Source: Kutzneria kofuensis
Lineage (GTDB): Bacteria; Actinomycetota; Actinomycetes; Mycobacteriales; Pseudonocardiaceae
Direction of reading: 5' to 3'
Assembly: GCF_014203355.1 (NCBI RefSeq)
Contig: NZ_JACHIR010000001.1
Location: 682,001 to 746,000, forward strand
DNA length: 64,000 bases
Below are positions 11,324 to 20,573 of the stretch, in pieces (position 1 is the first letter of the stretch; each line of letters opens with the position of its first letter). Below the pieces are notes generated by a model. That model saw nothing but the letters and a program-made list of their open reading frames with translations. It was not told the origin of the DNA and did no database searches. A program made the position numbers and the translations under genes.

Positions 11324-12376
11324 CTAAGCCCGACTCGCCGGCACCGACTCCCGCATCCGCGCCAGGATTTCCAGCCGGTCCTCCGCGAGAATCCGCCGCG
11401 TCGTCACCCGCTCCGGATAGCACCGCATGAACATGCTGGTGAAATGCGAGCCGTAGTGGATGACCTCCTCGGGCTCCCCGCCGGCGAGGGGACGAAGGGC
11501 GGCGGGGAAGTCGGGCTCGTGGAAGTAGGCGACGGAGTAGCGCTCACGGTCGGCCAGCTTCACCTTGTGCGGCGTGGAAAGCAGCTCGCCGGAGGTGAGG
11601 AACTGGAGGATGTCGCCCGGAAACACGGTGAACGTGCCGGGCACGGGGTCGACGAGGCGCCAGGGCTCCTCGTTCTCGAACGCGCCGGCGGAGCTCTCGT
11701 GGTCGAGCCAGTTGCGGGGGCGCTTCTCACCGGGAACGGGCGGCCGGACGAACAGGCCGTTGCCGACCTCGTCCTGGGTGGCGATGACGAGCATGCCGTA
11801 GTCGGTGTGAGCGCCGATGCCCCGGGTGGAAGCCTCGGACCGGGCGGGAAAGCGCAGCACACGCATGTGGTGCCAGCCGTCGGTGGCGAGGGTGGTGAGG
11901 GCGTTCATGTCGGCCAGCCCCAGGCCCAGGGCGGTGAGCTTGAGGATCTTGTCGCCGATGAGGCCGAACTGGGACATCAGGGCGGTCATGACGTCCCGGT
12001 AGACGGGGTCGGGCCAGGGCACGGGCCCGTGGCAGGGCCAGCCGGCGCGGACGCGGGGATCGGTGACCGGCACGTCCTTGCAGACGGTGAAGATCTCGGA
12101 GAAGTCCTGCTCCCCGGCGGTGACCTCCTCGCCGGAGGCGACATAGCCGGCATAGGTGAGATCGCTGACGAGGGCGGCCTTGTCGGGCAGCGGCCGGGCG
12201 AAGAAGCGGCGGCTCTCCCGCAGCGCCGCGGCGCTGACGGCGTTGGCGACGCTGCCGGTGGCGACCTGCAGGATGCCGTCGGACTGCCAGGTGCGGACGA
12301 GTTCGACGCCCAGCGCGATGTCCCAGATCGAACCGGTGACCTCGGCGGGCAGCTGGAAGGTTCGAAGTGTCGTCAT
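11324..12376 (-). CDS. efe: Ethylene-forming-enzyme-like 2-oxoglutarate/Fe(II) oxygenase
   Basis: A 350-residue protein, the same length as Pseudomonas syringae EFE and similar end to end as I recall that sequence. Shared blocks include SDLTY.GYVASGEEVTAG, AGWPCHGPVPWP, DGWHHMRVLRFP, RGIGAHTDYG, FPGDILQF, LLSTPHKVKL, AYFHEP and MFMRCYP. The iron ligands are His190, Asp192 and His270. Arg172 and Arg279 match EFE Arg171 and Arg277, and Glu84 and Cys319 are also kept. EFE turns 2-oxoglutarate into ethylene and CO2, and separately hydroxylates L-arginine. I chose the second ATG (MTTLRTF), which matches the EFE start. It lies downstream of egtD behind a hairpin. An isopenicillin-N-synthase-like oxygenase without ethylene activity is the alternative. 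Confidence 0.85.
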   Translation of the reverse strand: MTTLRTFQLPAEVTGSIWDIALGVELVRTWQSDGILQVATGSVANAVSAAALRESRRFFARPLPDKAALVSDLTYAGYVASGEEVTAGEQDFSEIFTVCKDVPVTDPRVRAGWPCHGPVPWPDPVYRDVMTALMSQFGLIGDKILKLTALGLGLADMNALTTLATDGWHHMRVLRFPARSEASTRGIGAHTDYGMLVIATQDEVGNGLFVRPPVPGEKRPRNWLDHESSAGAFENEEPWRLVDPVPGTFTVFPGDILQFLTSGELLSTPHKVKLADRERYSVAYFHEPDFPAALRPLAGGEPEEVIHYGSHFTSMFMRCYPERVTTRRILAEDRLEILARMRESVPASRA

Positions 12377-12439
12377 GGCGTGCACACGGTCGTGCGGGCA
12401 CGAACGGTTCTACGGGACGCCGAAGCAGGCCTAAAGATA

Positions 12440-12471
12440 CATCGGCGGCGCCCCGGAGAACGCCGCCGATG
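12440..12471. terminator. Hairpin between egtD and the EFE-like gene
   Basis: An 11-bp stem (CATCGGCGGCG and its complement) with a 10-nt loop lies 14 bp past the egtD stop. It lacks a T-run. It probably ends or attenuates egt transcription before the EFE-like gene. Confidence 0.6.
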
Positions 12472-12484
12472 ATCGGGCATTACG

Positions 12485-13456
12485 TCACTCCGCGCGGGAC
12501 AGCGATACCGCGAAGCGCCGCGCGCTGTCGGTCCACCAGTGCGACAGGGCGAAGCCGGCGTCGGCGAGCTCGGCGGTGACGCGCTCGTGGCGGAACTTGG
12601 CGGAGATCTCGGTGCGCATCTCCTCCCCCTCGGCGAAGTCGATCTCGATGCCGGCGCCGGGCAGCTTCACGTGCATGGGCCGCAGCGCCCGTAGCCGCAT
12701 CTCGATCCACTCGTCGACGTCGTCCCACAGCGCCACGTGCTGGAAGGCGTCGGCGTCGAAGTCGGCGTCGAGTTCACGGTTGACGACACGGAGCACGTTG
12801 AGGTTGAACTCGGCGGTCACGCCCTGCGCGTCGTCGTACGCCGGGACCAGCACGCCGGGGTCCTTCACGAGGTCGGTGCCGAGCAGCAGCCACTCCCCCG
12901 GCTCCAGCACCGCACGGATGGAGCCGAAGAACTTGGCCCGCTCCGCCGGCAGCAGGTTGCCGATGGTGCCGCCGAGGAACGCCACCATCCGCGGCCCCTC
13001 GCCGGGCAGCAGCGCCAGGTGCTCGGTGAAGTCTCCGACCACGGCGTGCACGGACAGGCCCGGGTACTCGCCGACGATCGTCTCGGCGGCCGCGCGCAGG
13101 GCGCTCTCCGAGACGTCCATCGGCACGAACTGACGCAGCGATCCGTTGTCCCGCAATGCATCCAACAGCGTCCGGGTCTTGTCGGACGAGCCGGAGCCGA
13201 GTTCGATCAGTGTCCGCGCCTGGGTCACCGAGGCGATCTCGGCGGCCCGGGCCCGCAGCACCTCCCGCTCGGCCCGGGTCGGGTAGTACTCGGGCAGCTC
13301 GGTGATCCGCTCGAACAGGTCGCTGCCGACCGCGTCGTAGAACCACTTGGGCGGCAACGACTTCAGCGGACCGGCCAGCCCGGCGCGCACGTCGTTGCGC
13401 AGCGCGCGGGCCATGTGGTCGGCGGTGAGGTGGTTTTCCACTACCGGGTTAGTCAT
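12485..13456 (-). CDS. egtD: L-histidine N-alpha-methyltransferase (ergothioneine biosynthesis)
   Basis: A 323-residue SAM-dependent methyltransferase that trimethylates L-histidine to hercynine, the first step of ergothioneine synthesis. It shows the EgtD N-terminal PPKWFYDAVGSDLFERIT motif, the SAM-binding IELGSGSSDKT loop, the FLGGTIGNL segment and a C-terminal FRHERV...GF.L..WWTD block. Its ATG overlaps the egtC stop by ATGA. It is the last gene of the coupled egtA-B-C-D operon. Confidence 0.96.
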   Translation of the reverse strand: MTNPVVENHLTADHMARALRNDVRAGLAGPLKSLPPKWFYDAVGSDLFERITELPEYYPTRAEREVLRARAAEIASVTQARTLIELGSGSSDKTRTLLDALRDNGSLRQFVPMDVSESALRAAAETIVGEYPGLSVHAVVGDFTEHLALLPGEGPRMVAFLGGTIGNLLPAERAKFFGSIRAVLEPGEWLLLGTDLVKDPGVLVPAYDDAQGVTAEFNLNVLRVVNRELDADFDADAFQHVALWDDVDEWIEMRLRALRPMHVKLPGAGIEIDFAEGEEMRTEISAKFRHERVTAELADAGFALSHWWTDSARRFAVSLSRAE

Positions 13457-14214
13457 GGTTCCTGCCGTCCTGGATCCAGGGGTCGGATGTCCACAGTGGT
13501 CTTGGAGGCGAACACGATGCTGCGGTCGGGCACGGCGACCCACGCCGGGTCGTCGTCGATGGGCTCGGACGCGACGGTCACCGCGCCCGGCCCGGGCCGC
13601 ACCCACAGCGAGTGCCACCACGCGGTGGCGACGAGCAGTTCGTCGTTGCCCAGCAACAGGTTCAGTCTCGAGTCGGGCGCGGCGGCGGCCACCTCCAGCA
13701 TGACCGCCTCGATCGCGTCCACCGGCTCCTGCCCGGCCCGCAGCCGGTGCCGGACCAGCGCCCACAGCAGCGCCGCGTCGGTCGGGGCGTCCAACGTGAG
13801 CAGGTCGGTGACGGGCAACCGCTGGGCCAGCAGCGAAACGCTGTCCGGCCAGCCGCGTACGACCCCGTTGTGGCTGAACAGCCAGCTCCCCTCGGCGAAG
13901 GGGGCGCTGGCCGTCTCCACCACGGGCATGCCGACGGTCGCGGACCGCGCGGCCGCGACCACGGCCGTCGCCGTGGTCGCGGTGGCCAGCGAGGCGAACG
14001 CGGTGTCGGTCCACATCGGCACCGCACGCCGGTAGCGCACCGGCGACTTCTCGCCGGGCGCGAACCAGCCCGCGCCGAACCCGTCGGCGTTGATGGTCCC
14101 GCCGTGCCGCATGTCCCGCGGCGCGTACGACTGGTGCAGCAGCGAGTGCGGCGGCGCCAGCAGCAGGTCGGCCAGCGGCACGGCGGGGCCCAGGTAACCC
14201 AGATGGCGGCACAC
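13453..14214 (-). CDS. egtC: Gamma-glutamyl-hercynylcysteine sulfoxide hydrolase
   Basis: A 253-residue Ntn-hydrolase of the class-II glutamine amidotransferase type. It removes the gamma-glutamyl group from the EgtB product. The protein begins MCRHLGYLG, placing the catalytic Cys2 next to the start, which fixes the GTG at 14214. GWFAPGEKSPVRYRR and LFSHNGVV are further family blocks. It starts 5 bp after the egtB stop and overlaps egtD by ATGA. Confidence 0.95.
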   Translation of the reverse strand: MCRHLGYLGPAVPLADLLLAPPHSLLHQSYAPRDMRHGGTINADGFGAGWFAPGEKSPVRYRRAVPMWTDTAFASLATATTATAVVAAARSATVGMPVVETASAPFAEGSWLFSHNGVVRGWPDSVSLLAQRLPVTDLLTLDAPTDAALLWALVRHRLRAGQEPVDAIEAVMLEVAAAAPDSRLNLLLGNDELLVATAWWHSLWVRPGPGAVTVASEPIDDDPAWVAVPDRSIVFASKTTVDIRPLDPGRQEP

Positions 14215-14219
14215 CGGCG

Positions 14220-15524
14220 TCAGTCCCGCCGGTGGTCGCGGGCGCACCGGAAGCCGGCGAAGATCTGCCGCCGGATCGGGTGGTCCCAGTTGCGGAAGGT
14301 GCCGCGCACGGCCGCCTTGTCGGTGCCGAACGAGCCGCCCCGCAGCATCTTGTAGTCCCCGCCGAAGAACACCTCGGAGTACTCCCGGTACGGGAACGCC
14401 TTGAAGCCCGGATACGGCTGGAAGCCGGAGTCGAGCCACTCCCACACGTCGCCGATCAGCTGCCGCACGCCCAGCGGCGACTGCCCGAGCGGGTACGCGC
14501 CGACCGGGGCCGGCCGCAGGTGCAGCTGGCCGAGGTTGGCGTGCTCCGGCGTCGGATCCTCGTCGCCCCAGGGATACCGGCGGGACCGTCCCGTCTCCGG
14601 GTCGAAGCGGGCCGCCTTCTCCCACTCCGGCTCGGTGGGCAGCCGCTTGCCGGCCCACGCCGCGTACGCCTCCGCCTCGAAGTAGCAGACGTGCACGACC
14701 GGCTCGTCCGGCGGAATCGGTTCGACCACGCCGAATCTGGTGCGCAGCCAGCCGTCGCCGTCCCGCTGCCAGAACCGAGGGGCGGTCAGCTTGGCCTCGT
14801 TGCGGTACGCCCAGCCACGCTCGCTCCACCAGCGCGGGTCGTCGTAGCCGCCGGCGTCCATGAACGCCAGGTACTGCCCGTTGCTCACGGGCGTGGTGTC
14901 GATCCAGTACGAGTCGACGTGCACCTGGTGCGCGGGCCGCTCGTTGTCCAGCGCCCACGGCTCCAGCGAGGTGCCCATCTCGAACGGGCCGCCGGGCACG
15001 AACACCTCGGCCGGCAGCCGCTCGGCCGGCGCCGCCGGCGGGTTGGGCGCGTGCAGCACGGGCGCGCCCTTGCGGAGCTGGTGGGTGGCCAGCATGGTCT
15101 CGTCGTGCTGCTGCTCGTGCTGCACGATCATGCCGAAGGCGAAGCCGTTCTCGACCAGCCGGCGGCCTTCCAACGGCGTGCGGTCGAGCACGTCGAACAC
15201 CTTGTCCCGCACCTCACGCACGTAGGTGCGGGCCTCCACCGGGTTGAGCAGCGGCAGCGCCGGCCGTTCGGCCCGCGGGTGCTGGAACGCGTCGTACAGC
15301 TCGTCGATGTCCTGGCGAACCGGGTCCCGGCCGCCGACGTCGCGCACCAGCCACAGCTCCTCCTGGTTGCCGATGTGGGCGAGGTCCCACACCAGCGGCG
15401 ACATCAGCTTGGAGTGCTGGCGGACCAGGTCGTCGTCGTCCACGGCGTCGGTGAGCAGGGTACTGCGGTTCCGCGAGCGCTCGAGCGCCTCGGCGATGGC
15501 AGAACGGAGATCGAGAGTGGTCAC
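14220..15524 (-). CDS. egtB: Hercynine oxygenase (iron-dependent sulfoxide synthase)
   Basis: A 434-residue EgtB that joins gamma-glutamylcysteine to hercynine using O2 and non-haem iron. The N-terminal DinB-like half carries His50 and the HEQQHDE motif (His136, His140), matching the three-histidine iron site known from EgtB. The C-terminal half is an FGE-sulfatase fold with FEMGTS, RLPTEPEWEKAAR, GDVWEW and LRGGSFGT. The GTG start overlaps the egtA stop by GTGA with GAGG upstream. Confidence 0.96.
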   Translation of the reverse strand: MTTLDLRSAIAEALERSRNRSTLLTDAVDDDDLVRQHSKLMSPLVWDLAHIGNQEELWLVRDVGGRDPVRQDIDELYDAFQHPRAERPALPLLNPVEARTYVREVRDKVFDVLDRTPLEGRRLVENGFAFGMIVQHEQQHDETMLATHQLRKGAPVLHAPNPPAAPAERLPAEVFVPGGPFEMGTSLEPWALDNERPAHQVHVDSYWIDTTPVSNGQYLAFMDAGGYDDPRWWSERGWAYRNEAKLTAPRFWQRDGDGWLRTRFGVVEPIPPDEPVVHVCYFEAEAYAAWAGKRLPTEPEWEKAARFDPETGRSRRYPWGDEDPTPEHANLGQLHLRPAPVGAYPLGQSPLGVRQLIGDVWEWLDSGFQPYPGFKAFPYREYSEVFFGGDYKMLRGGSFGTDKAAVRGTFRNWDHPIRRQIFAGFRCARDHRRD

Positions 15525-16843
15525 AGACCCTCCTCGCTAGCGCTCGGCGCGTCTGCGACGCAGGTCCCGGTGTTGAATGGTTCGCTCGCAAGCTCGCTCA
15601 CGGTGTTGCCTCCAAGCTTCGCGGTGGCCGTCGCGAGCCGGCGATCGAGGCTGTCGATCACCGGTGCGGACAGCTCCGTCGGCAGGCCGAGCCGGTGCAT
15701 GTTGCGCAGGCCCAGCTCGAGTGCGGCGGCCGCGGCCCGGGCGACCAACGGGTCGTCCAGGCCGTGCCGGGCCGCCGGCAGCCAGCGCCCCGCGGCGGGC
15801 GCGGCCGCATCCAGCGCGGCGTCGACCACGTCGTCCGCGCTGAACAGCGCGATGAGCAGCGCGACCGCCGGGCTCCAGTCACCGGGCGGCTGCGAGTCCA
15901 GGTACCGCACCTCGAAGTAGCCGCGCGGCCGGACCGGGGTGAACATCGTGCTCAGGTGGTAGTCGAGGTCCTCGGTGGTGGGCACGCCGGGCAGCGCGCC
16001 GGCGATCCAGTCGGCGAAGGTGACGTCGCCGGGCACGTCCCAGCTGTCGCCGCCGTGCCGGAAGCAGATCATCGGCGTGTCCAGCACCCGACGGGCCCAG
16101 CTCGCCGCCGGGTCGTCGCCGGTGTCGCCCGGGCCGCTGCGGGCGGGCTCGGCGCCCAGCACCACGCGGGTGCGGGCGGAGGCCCACCCGGTCGGTCGGC
16201 CGGCCAGTCCCGGCGAGTTGGCGAACACCGCCAGCAGCGCCGGACCCAGCGCGTGCAGCGCGTTCCAGCGGGTGGCGACCTGTCCCGCCTCGCCCGTGTC
16301 CAGGCACACCTGCAGGCCCGCGGTGCTGCACATCATGACCACACCGTCGGGTCCGTGCCGGTCGAAGCGGGAGTTCATCGCCGCGTAGCGCGGGGTGTTC
16401 AGAATCCGGCGCGGTGGGCGATAGGGATCGGTTCCGGCCGTGCCCAGTTCCAGTCCTTCGGCCGCCAGCAGCTGCTGCAGCTGCGCGATGTCGGCGGAGA
16501 CGGTGGTGAGCAGGTCGGCGGTTGTCGTCTTCGGTGGAGTGCTGATCTCCACCTGGCCACCGGGCTCGACGGTGACAGGGGAACCACCGCGAAGCGGCAG
16601 GTTCGGGCTGTCGGGCCGGAGCGTGGCGGGGGCGTGCGGCCCCAGGGCTTTCGCCAGGACGTGTTGGTCGAGCGGCTGACATCGGTCCTGCGCGTGGTGC
16701 ACCGTCCACTCGATCTCAGCCCCGACGTACCTCGGTGGCCCGTGCTTGAAGCAGACCGAGGCCACGTACGCCTCGGCCCGCTCACGGTCCCGAAGTAAGT
16801 CGGGCGCCGGATCGGTGGCGGGAGTAACACTGACGGTAGTCAC
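15521..16843 (-). CDS. egtA: Glutamate-cysteine ligase, ergothioneine type
   Basis: A 440-residue GCS2-family ligase supplying gamma-glutamylcysteine for EgtB. Recognisable blocks are YVGAEIEWTVHH, a GG...VEPGGQVEISTPP substrate loop, the PRYAAMNSRFD segment, MCSTAGLQVCLD and GYFEVRYLDSQP. I chose the GTG giving MTTVSVTPATDP because AGGGTGG lies just upstream; the open frame continues 23 codons further. It opens the egtA-B-C-D operon. No egtE (C-S lyase) is found in the cluster, so that step must be encoded elsewhere. Confidence 0.94.
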   Translation of the reverse strand: MTTVSVTPATDPAPDLLRDRERAEAYVASVCFKHGPPRYVGAEIEWTVHHAQDRCQPLDQHVLAKALGPHAPATLRPDSPNLPLRGGSPVTVEPGGQVEISTPPKTTTADLLTTVSADIAQLQQLLAAEGLELGTAGTDPYRPPRRILNTPRYAAMNSRFDRHGPDGVVMMCSTAGLQVCLDTGEAGQVATRWNALHALGPALLAVFANSPGLAGRPTGWASARTRVVLGAEPARSGPGDTGDDPAASWARRVLDTPMICFRHGGDSWDVPGDVTFADWIAGALPGVPTTEDLDYHLSTMFTPVRPRGYFEVRYLDSQPPGDWSPAVALLIALFSADDVVDAALDAAAPAAGRWLPAARHGLDDPLVARAAAAALELGLRNMHRLGLPTELSAPVIDSLDRRLATATAKLGGNTVSELASEPFNTGTCVADAPSASEEGL

Positions 16844-16995
16844 CGTTACCACCCTTCGTGATCGTCGTCGTTCCGACGCTACACGGAGGGTCTGACAATC
16901 GCACGGGCTCACAGGTCAGGCTGGCGGTCGTTCACCTGTTGGTAAGGACTGCCGGACAACCGGTCGCCCGACCGCTGCCCGTCCGGTCACCGGGT

Positions 16996-17024
16996 GGTCC
17001 CGCCGCACCCTCCACGGCGGGACC
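16996..17024. terminator. Hairpin downstream of the P450 gene
   Basis: A 10-bp stem (GGTCCCGCCG and its complement) with a 9-nt loop lies 8 bp past the P450 stop, between that gene and the egtA promoter region. Confidence 0.65.
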
Positions 17025-17031
17025 GCCGGCG

Positions 17032-18354
17032 TCACCGCCGGCTCAGCACGAAGTGGGAGTGCCGGGGGCGGTACGTCGTGCTGGCCAGCGGCTCGGGGTC
17101 CACGTGCACCGGCGTCAGGTTCCACGAGCCGAAGAACGTCGCCACCATGATCATCATCTCGGTGAAGGCGAAGGACTCGCCGATGCACTTGCGCACGCCG
17201 GCGCCGAACGGGAGGAAGGCCTGGCGGTGCATGGACCGGGCCCGCTCCGGCAGCCAGCGGTCCGGGTCGAACCGGCGGGGGTCGTCGAAGTTGCGGGGAT
17301 CCATGTGCAGCGCGTACGGGCTGAACATGACGTCGGCGCCGGCCGGGATGTGCACCCCGTCCAGCTCCACGTCGGTGGTGGCGTAGCGGGTGAGCAGCCA
17401 CGCCACCGGGTACATGCGCAGCGCCTCCTGCACCACCCGGCCGGTGTACTCCAGCTTGGGCATGTCCTCGTAGTCGATGCGCCGCCCGGCCAGCACCAGG
17501 TCGAGCTCCTCGTGCATGCGGTCGCGGATGTCGGGATGCTGGTGCAGGGCGTAGGCCATCCACAGCAGCATCGTCGCGGACGTCTCGGTGCCGGCGACCA
17601 TCATGCTGCGCACCTCGTCGTGCAGCTGGGTGTCGGTCATGCCGGTGCCGGTGTCGTCCTGAGCCATCATCATCATCGACATCAGGTCGCCGTGGTCGAC
17701 GCCGCCGCGCCGGTACTCGGCGATGACGTTGTCCACCACCCGGTGCAGCTCCCGCATGGCGGCGTCCTCGCGCAGCTTGGGCGGCAGCGGCAGCTTGTGC
17801 ACGAACGAGATCGGGATGAACGCCCGCCGGCCCACGCCGTTGACGATCACCTGCATCACGGCGCGCACCTCGGCGGCGGTGTCGGTGTCCTTGACGCCGG
17901 CGAACAGGCACCGGGTCAGCGCGTCCATCGTCGCCACGTTCATCAGGGCGTCGAAGTCCACGGTGGAGCCGTCGACCCACTCGTCGGCGATCTCCTGCGA
18001 CACCTGGGCCATCACCTCGGTGTAGCGGGCCAGCCGGCTGTGGTGGAACGCCGGCTGCATGAGCGGCCGCGCGCGGCGGGCCTGCTCGCGGTCGCAGCCG
18101 ACCAGACCGTTGCCCAGCAACGGCTTCGACTGCTTGAACAGCGGCCCGCCCTTGTCGAAGCAGTGCGACTTGGTGATCAGCAGCTCCTTCATCAGGTCGG
18201 GGGTGCTGATCAGGTACGCGGGCCGCGGCCCCAGGTTGAACCGGACGACGCTGCCGGTGTCGCGCAGCTGCTCGACGAACTCCAGCGGCCGGCGTAGAAG
18301 ATCCACTGCGTGTCCGAGCAGCGGCAGGCCGCCCGGCAAGACGTTGATCGTCAT
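17032..18354 (-). CDS. Cytochrome P450
   Basis: A 440-residue soluble P450 mono-oxygenase. Visible motifs are the I-helix AGTETSA, the ExxR motif in EALRMYP, the PERF-like FDPDRWLPER and the haem loop FLPFGAGVRKCIGE with the thiolate Cys. The sequence is closest in style to actinomycete P450s that oxidise terpenes (CYP170/183-like), with the opening LPGGLPLLGHAVDLLRRPLEF. There is no terpene synthase or ferredoxin gene next to it, so the substrate is open. It is a single-gene unit between the egt operon and a terminator. Confidence 0.92.
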   Translation of the reverse strand: MTINVLPGGLPLLGHAVDLLRRPLEFVEQLRDTGSVVRFNLGPRPAYLISTPDLMKELLITKSHCFDKGGPLFKQSKPLLGNGLVGCDREQARRARPLMQPAFHHSRLARYTEVMAQVSQEIADEWVDGSTVDFDALMNVATMDALTRCLFAGVKDTDTAAEVRAVMQVIVNGVGRRAFIPISFVHKLPLPPKLREDAAMRELHRVVDNVIAEYRRGGVDHGDLMSMMMMAQDDTGTGMTDTQLHDEVRSMMVAGTETSATMLLWMAYALHQHPDIRDRMHEELDLVLAGRRIDYEDMPKLEYTGRVVQEALRMYPVAWLLTRYATTDVELDGVHIPAGADVMFSPYALHMDPRNFDDPRRFDPDRWLPERARSMHRQAFLPFGAGVRKCIGESFAFTEMMIMVATFFGSWNLTPVHVDPEPLASTTYRPRHSHFVLSRR

Positions 18355-18437
18355 CTGCTGTCCTGTCCACTAGACGGCCGGACACCGATGTGATAGCACC
18401 GGGCCGCCGCCGGGACAGCCGTCCGGGGGCAATGGCT

Positions 18438-18474
18438 ACACAAAACCCCCGTGTTTGACCACGGGGGCTTGTGT
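18438..18474 (-). terminator. Rho-independent terminator of the sugar dehydrogenase gene
   Basis: On the minus strand, GCCCCCGTG pairs across a 6-nt loop with CACGGGGG and is followed by TTTTGTGT. An outer ACACAA/TTGTGT pairing extends the stem. It lies 33 bp after the stop codon of the 18507-20573 gene. Confidence 0.82.
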
Positions 18475-18506
18475 TCTCGGTCAACCTGTACTAGCTGGGG
18501 AAATCA

Positions 18507-20573
18507 CTAGGGGAACTTCAACCGCACGATGACGTTGTCCTTGGAGCTCGGCGTGCCGCCGTTCTTGTCGTCGTTGGTCGACGTCACCCACAGGCCGCCG
18601 TCGGGCGTCTTGACGACGGTGCGCAGCCGGCCCCACCGCCCGGCGAAGATCGCCTGCGGGGTGCTGGTGCCGTTGCCGGCGGAGTTGATCTGCGCCACGT
18701 ACATCCGCTCGCCGGTGACCGCGGCGATGTAGATCCAGTCGTTGACGATCTCGATCCCGCTCGGCCCGCCCTGCGCGGTCGGCCAGGTGCGCTTCGGCGC
18801 GATGTAGCCACCACAGTTGCCCTGCGTGCCCTCGCACGACGGCCAGCCGTAGTTGCCGCCCTTCTGGATCAGGTTCAGCTCGTCCTGGCTGTTCTCGCCG
18901 AACTCGGTCTCCCACAGCTGCCCGCGCGAGTCCCAGGCGATGCCCTGCGGGTTGCGGTGACCCATGCTGTAGACGTACCGCGCGTTGCCGCCCGAGGAGT
19001 AGAACGGGTTGTCGGTCGGCGCGCTGCCGTCCGCGTTGAGCCGCAGCACCTTGCCGTTGAGCGAGTTCTTGTTCTGCGCGTTGGCGCCGTTCTTGGCGTC
19101 GCCGGCGGTGGCGTACAGCTTGCCGTCCGGGCCGAAGCGCAGCCGGCCGCCGTTGTGGTACCGGTTCTTCTCGATGCCGGTCAGGATCGGCGTCGACGTG
19201 GTCGACAACTTCCCGTCCTGGTAGGTCATCCGCACGATCCGGTTGTCGTTGGCCGCGGTGTGGTCGATGTAGATGTAGTGGTCGTTGGCGAAGTTCGGCG
19301 ACACGGCCAGGCCCAGCACGCCACCCTCGCCGTTGGTCGTCATGGCGCCGGGCACCTTGCCCAGCACGGTCACCTGGCCGTCCAGGGTGACCCGGTCGAT
19401 CTCGAACCGGTCGCGCTCGGCGACGAGTGCGGAGCCGTCCGGCAGCCAGTCGATGCCCCACGGCAGGTCGAGCTTGGCGACGTCCTTGTCGTAGACGGGA
19501 ATGCCGCCCTTGCCGCCCGGCGCGGAGGTCGTCACGGAGATCGCGTTGCTCGCCGCCGACGTGTTGCCGTCGGGGTCGCGCGCGGTGACCGTGAACGTGT
19601 ACTTGGTGCTGGGGCTGAGATCCGTGACCGTGGTGCTGGTCGAGTTGGTGCTGGCGACCTTGGCGCTGCCCTGGTAGACGTCGTAGCCCGCGATCACGCC
19701 GCCGTTGTCGGTGGAGGCGTTCCAGGCCAACGCGACGCTGTCCGCGGTGACGCCGGTGGAGCGCAGGTTGCCCGGCGCGCTCGGCGGCGTGTGGTCATCG
19801 CTCGGCGGCGTGGTGAACGTGACGACGTTGCTCTGCTGCGAGGCGTTGCCCGCGGCGTCGAACGCGCCGACCGAGATGTCGTAGGCCGTGTTCGGGGTCA
19901 GAGTGTCCACAGTGGCCGACAGCGTCTTGCCGTCGACGGTCTTGAGCACGTTGCCGCCGCGGTTGACCTCGTAGCGGACGACGCTCGTGTCATCGGTGGC
20001 CGCGGCCCAGGTGAAGTGCGCGGTGGTCGGCGTGATGTCGCTGACCACGAGGTTGCTCGGCGCCGTCGGCGGGGTGGTGTCGACGTTGTTCGGCGTCACC
20101 GTGACGTTGTCCAGGTTCGGGCCGCCGTTGGCGGTGGTCGCCGTGGCCCGGACCTTGTTGCTGCCCGCCTTCAGGTTGACGGTGGTGGTGGCCACCTTCC
20201 ACGTGGTCCAGCTGCCGGTGGTCGGGAAGGCGAGGTTGCTGACCGCCGTGGTGCCGTTGACGGTCACGTTCATCGGCCGGTTGTCGGCGGCGTCGAAGGC
20301 GTAGCGGAAGTCCAGGCGGGCGCTGCCGGCCGACGGCGCGTTCACCGTGAACTCGACATAGCCGCCGACGGTGTTTGTGTAGTCGACAAAACCGGTTCCG
20401 GTGTAACCGGTGTGATTGTTCGCCACGGTCCCTTGCGAGATCGTCGCGTTCTCTGCTTCATAGACCGTGCCGGCCTGGGGAGCGGCCAGCGCGTTCGGAA
20501 TCGCGATCGCCAGCGCGACGACCGCGGACAGGCCACCGGCGAGCGCCAGCCTCAGGCGGGATGGGGGTGCCAC
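18507..20573 (-). CDS. Secreted glucose/sorbosone-dehydrogenase-like protein with CBM and FN3 domains
   Basis: A 688-residue exported protein. Order of parts: signal peptide (ending in ALAAP); a CBM35/CBM6-type module (YEAENATISQGT to about residue 155); two fibronectin type III domains (TPPTAPSNLVVSD and TPPSAPGNLRSTG); and a GSDH six-bladed propeller from about 350 (LPWGIDWLPDGSALVAERD, GGRLRFGPDGKLYATAGDA, GHRNPQG, WETEFGENSQDELN). GSDH enzymes oxidise aldose sugars with PQQ. The modules suggest attachment to polysaccharide. I chose the GTG (VAPPSRLRLALAG) 4 nt after GGGAGG. A LacI-type operator lies upstream. PQQ dependence is inferred. Confidence 0.9.
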   Translation of the reverse strand: MAPPSRLRLALAGGLSAVVALAIAIPNALAAPQAGTVYEAENATISQGTVANNHTGYTGTGFVDYTNTVGGYVEFTVNAPSAGSARLDFRYAFDAADNRPMNVTVNGTTAVSNLAFPTTGSWTTWKVATTTVNLKAGSNKVRATATTANGGPNLDNVTVTPNNVDTTPPTAPSNLVVSDITPTTAHFTWAAATDDTSVVRYEVNRGGNVLKTVDGKTLSATVDTLTPNTAYDISVGAFDAAGNASQQSNVVTFTTPPSDDHTPPSAPGNLRSTGVTADSVALAWNASTDNGGVIAGYDVYQGSAKVASTNSTSTTVTDLSPSTKYTFTVTARDPDGNTSAASNAISVTTSAPGGKGGIPVYDKDVAKLDLPWGIDWLPDGSALVAERDRFEIDRVTLDGQVTVLGKVPGAMTTNGEGGVLGLAVSPNFANDHYIYIDHTAANDNRIVRMTYQDGKLSTTSTPILTGIEKNRYHNGGRLRFGPDGKLYATAGDAKNGANAQNKNSLNGKVLRLNADGSAPTDNPFYSSGGNARYVYSMGHRNPQGIAWDSRGQLWETEFGENSQDELNLIQKGGNYGWPSCEGTQGNCGGYIAPKRTWPTAQGGPSGIEIVNDWIYIAAVTGERMYVAQINSAGNGTSTPQAIFAGRWGRLRTVVKTPDGGLWVTSTNDDKNGGTPSSKDNVIVRLKFP

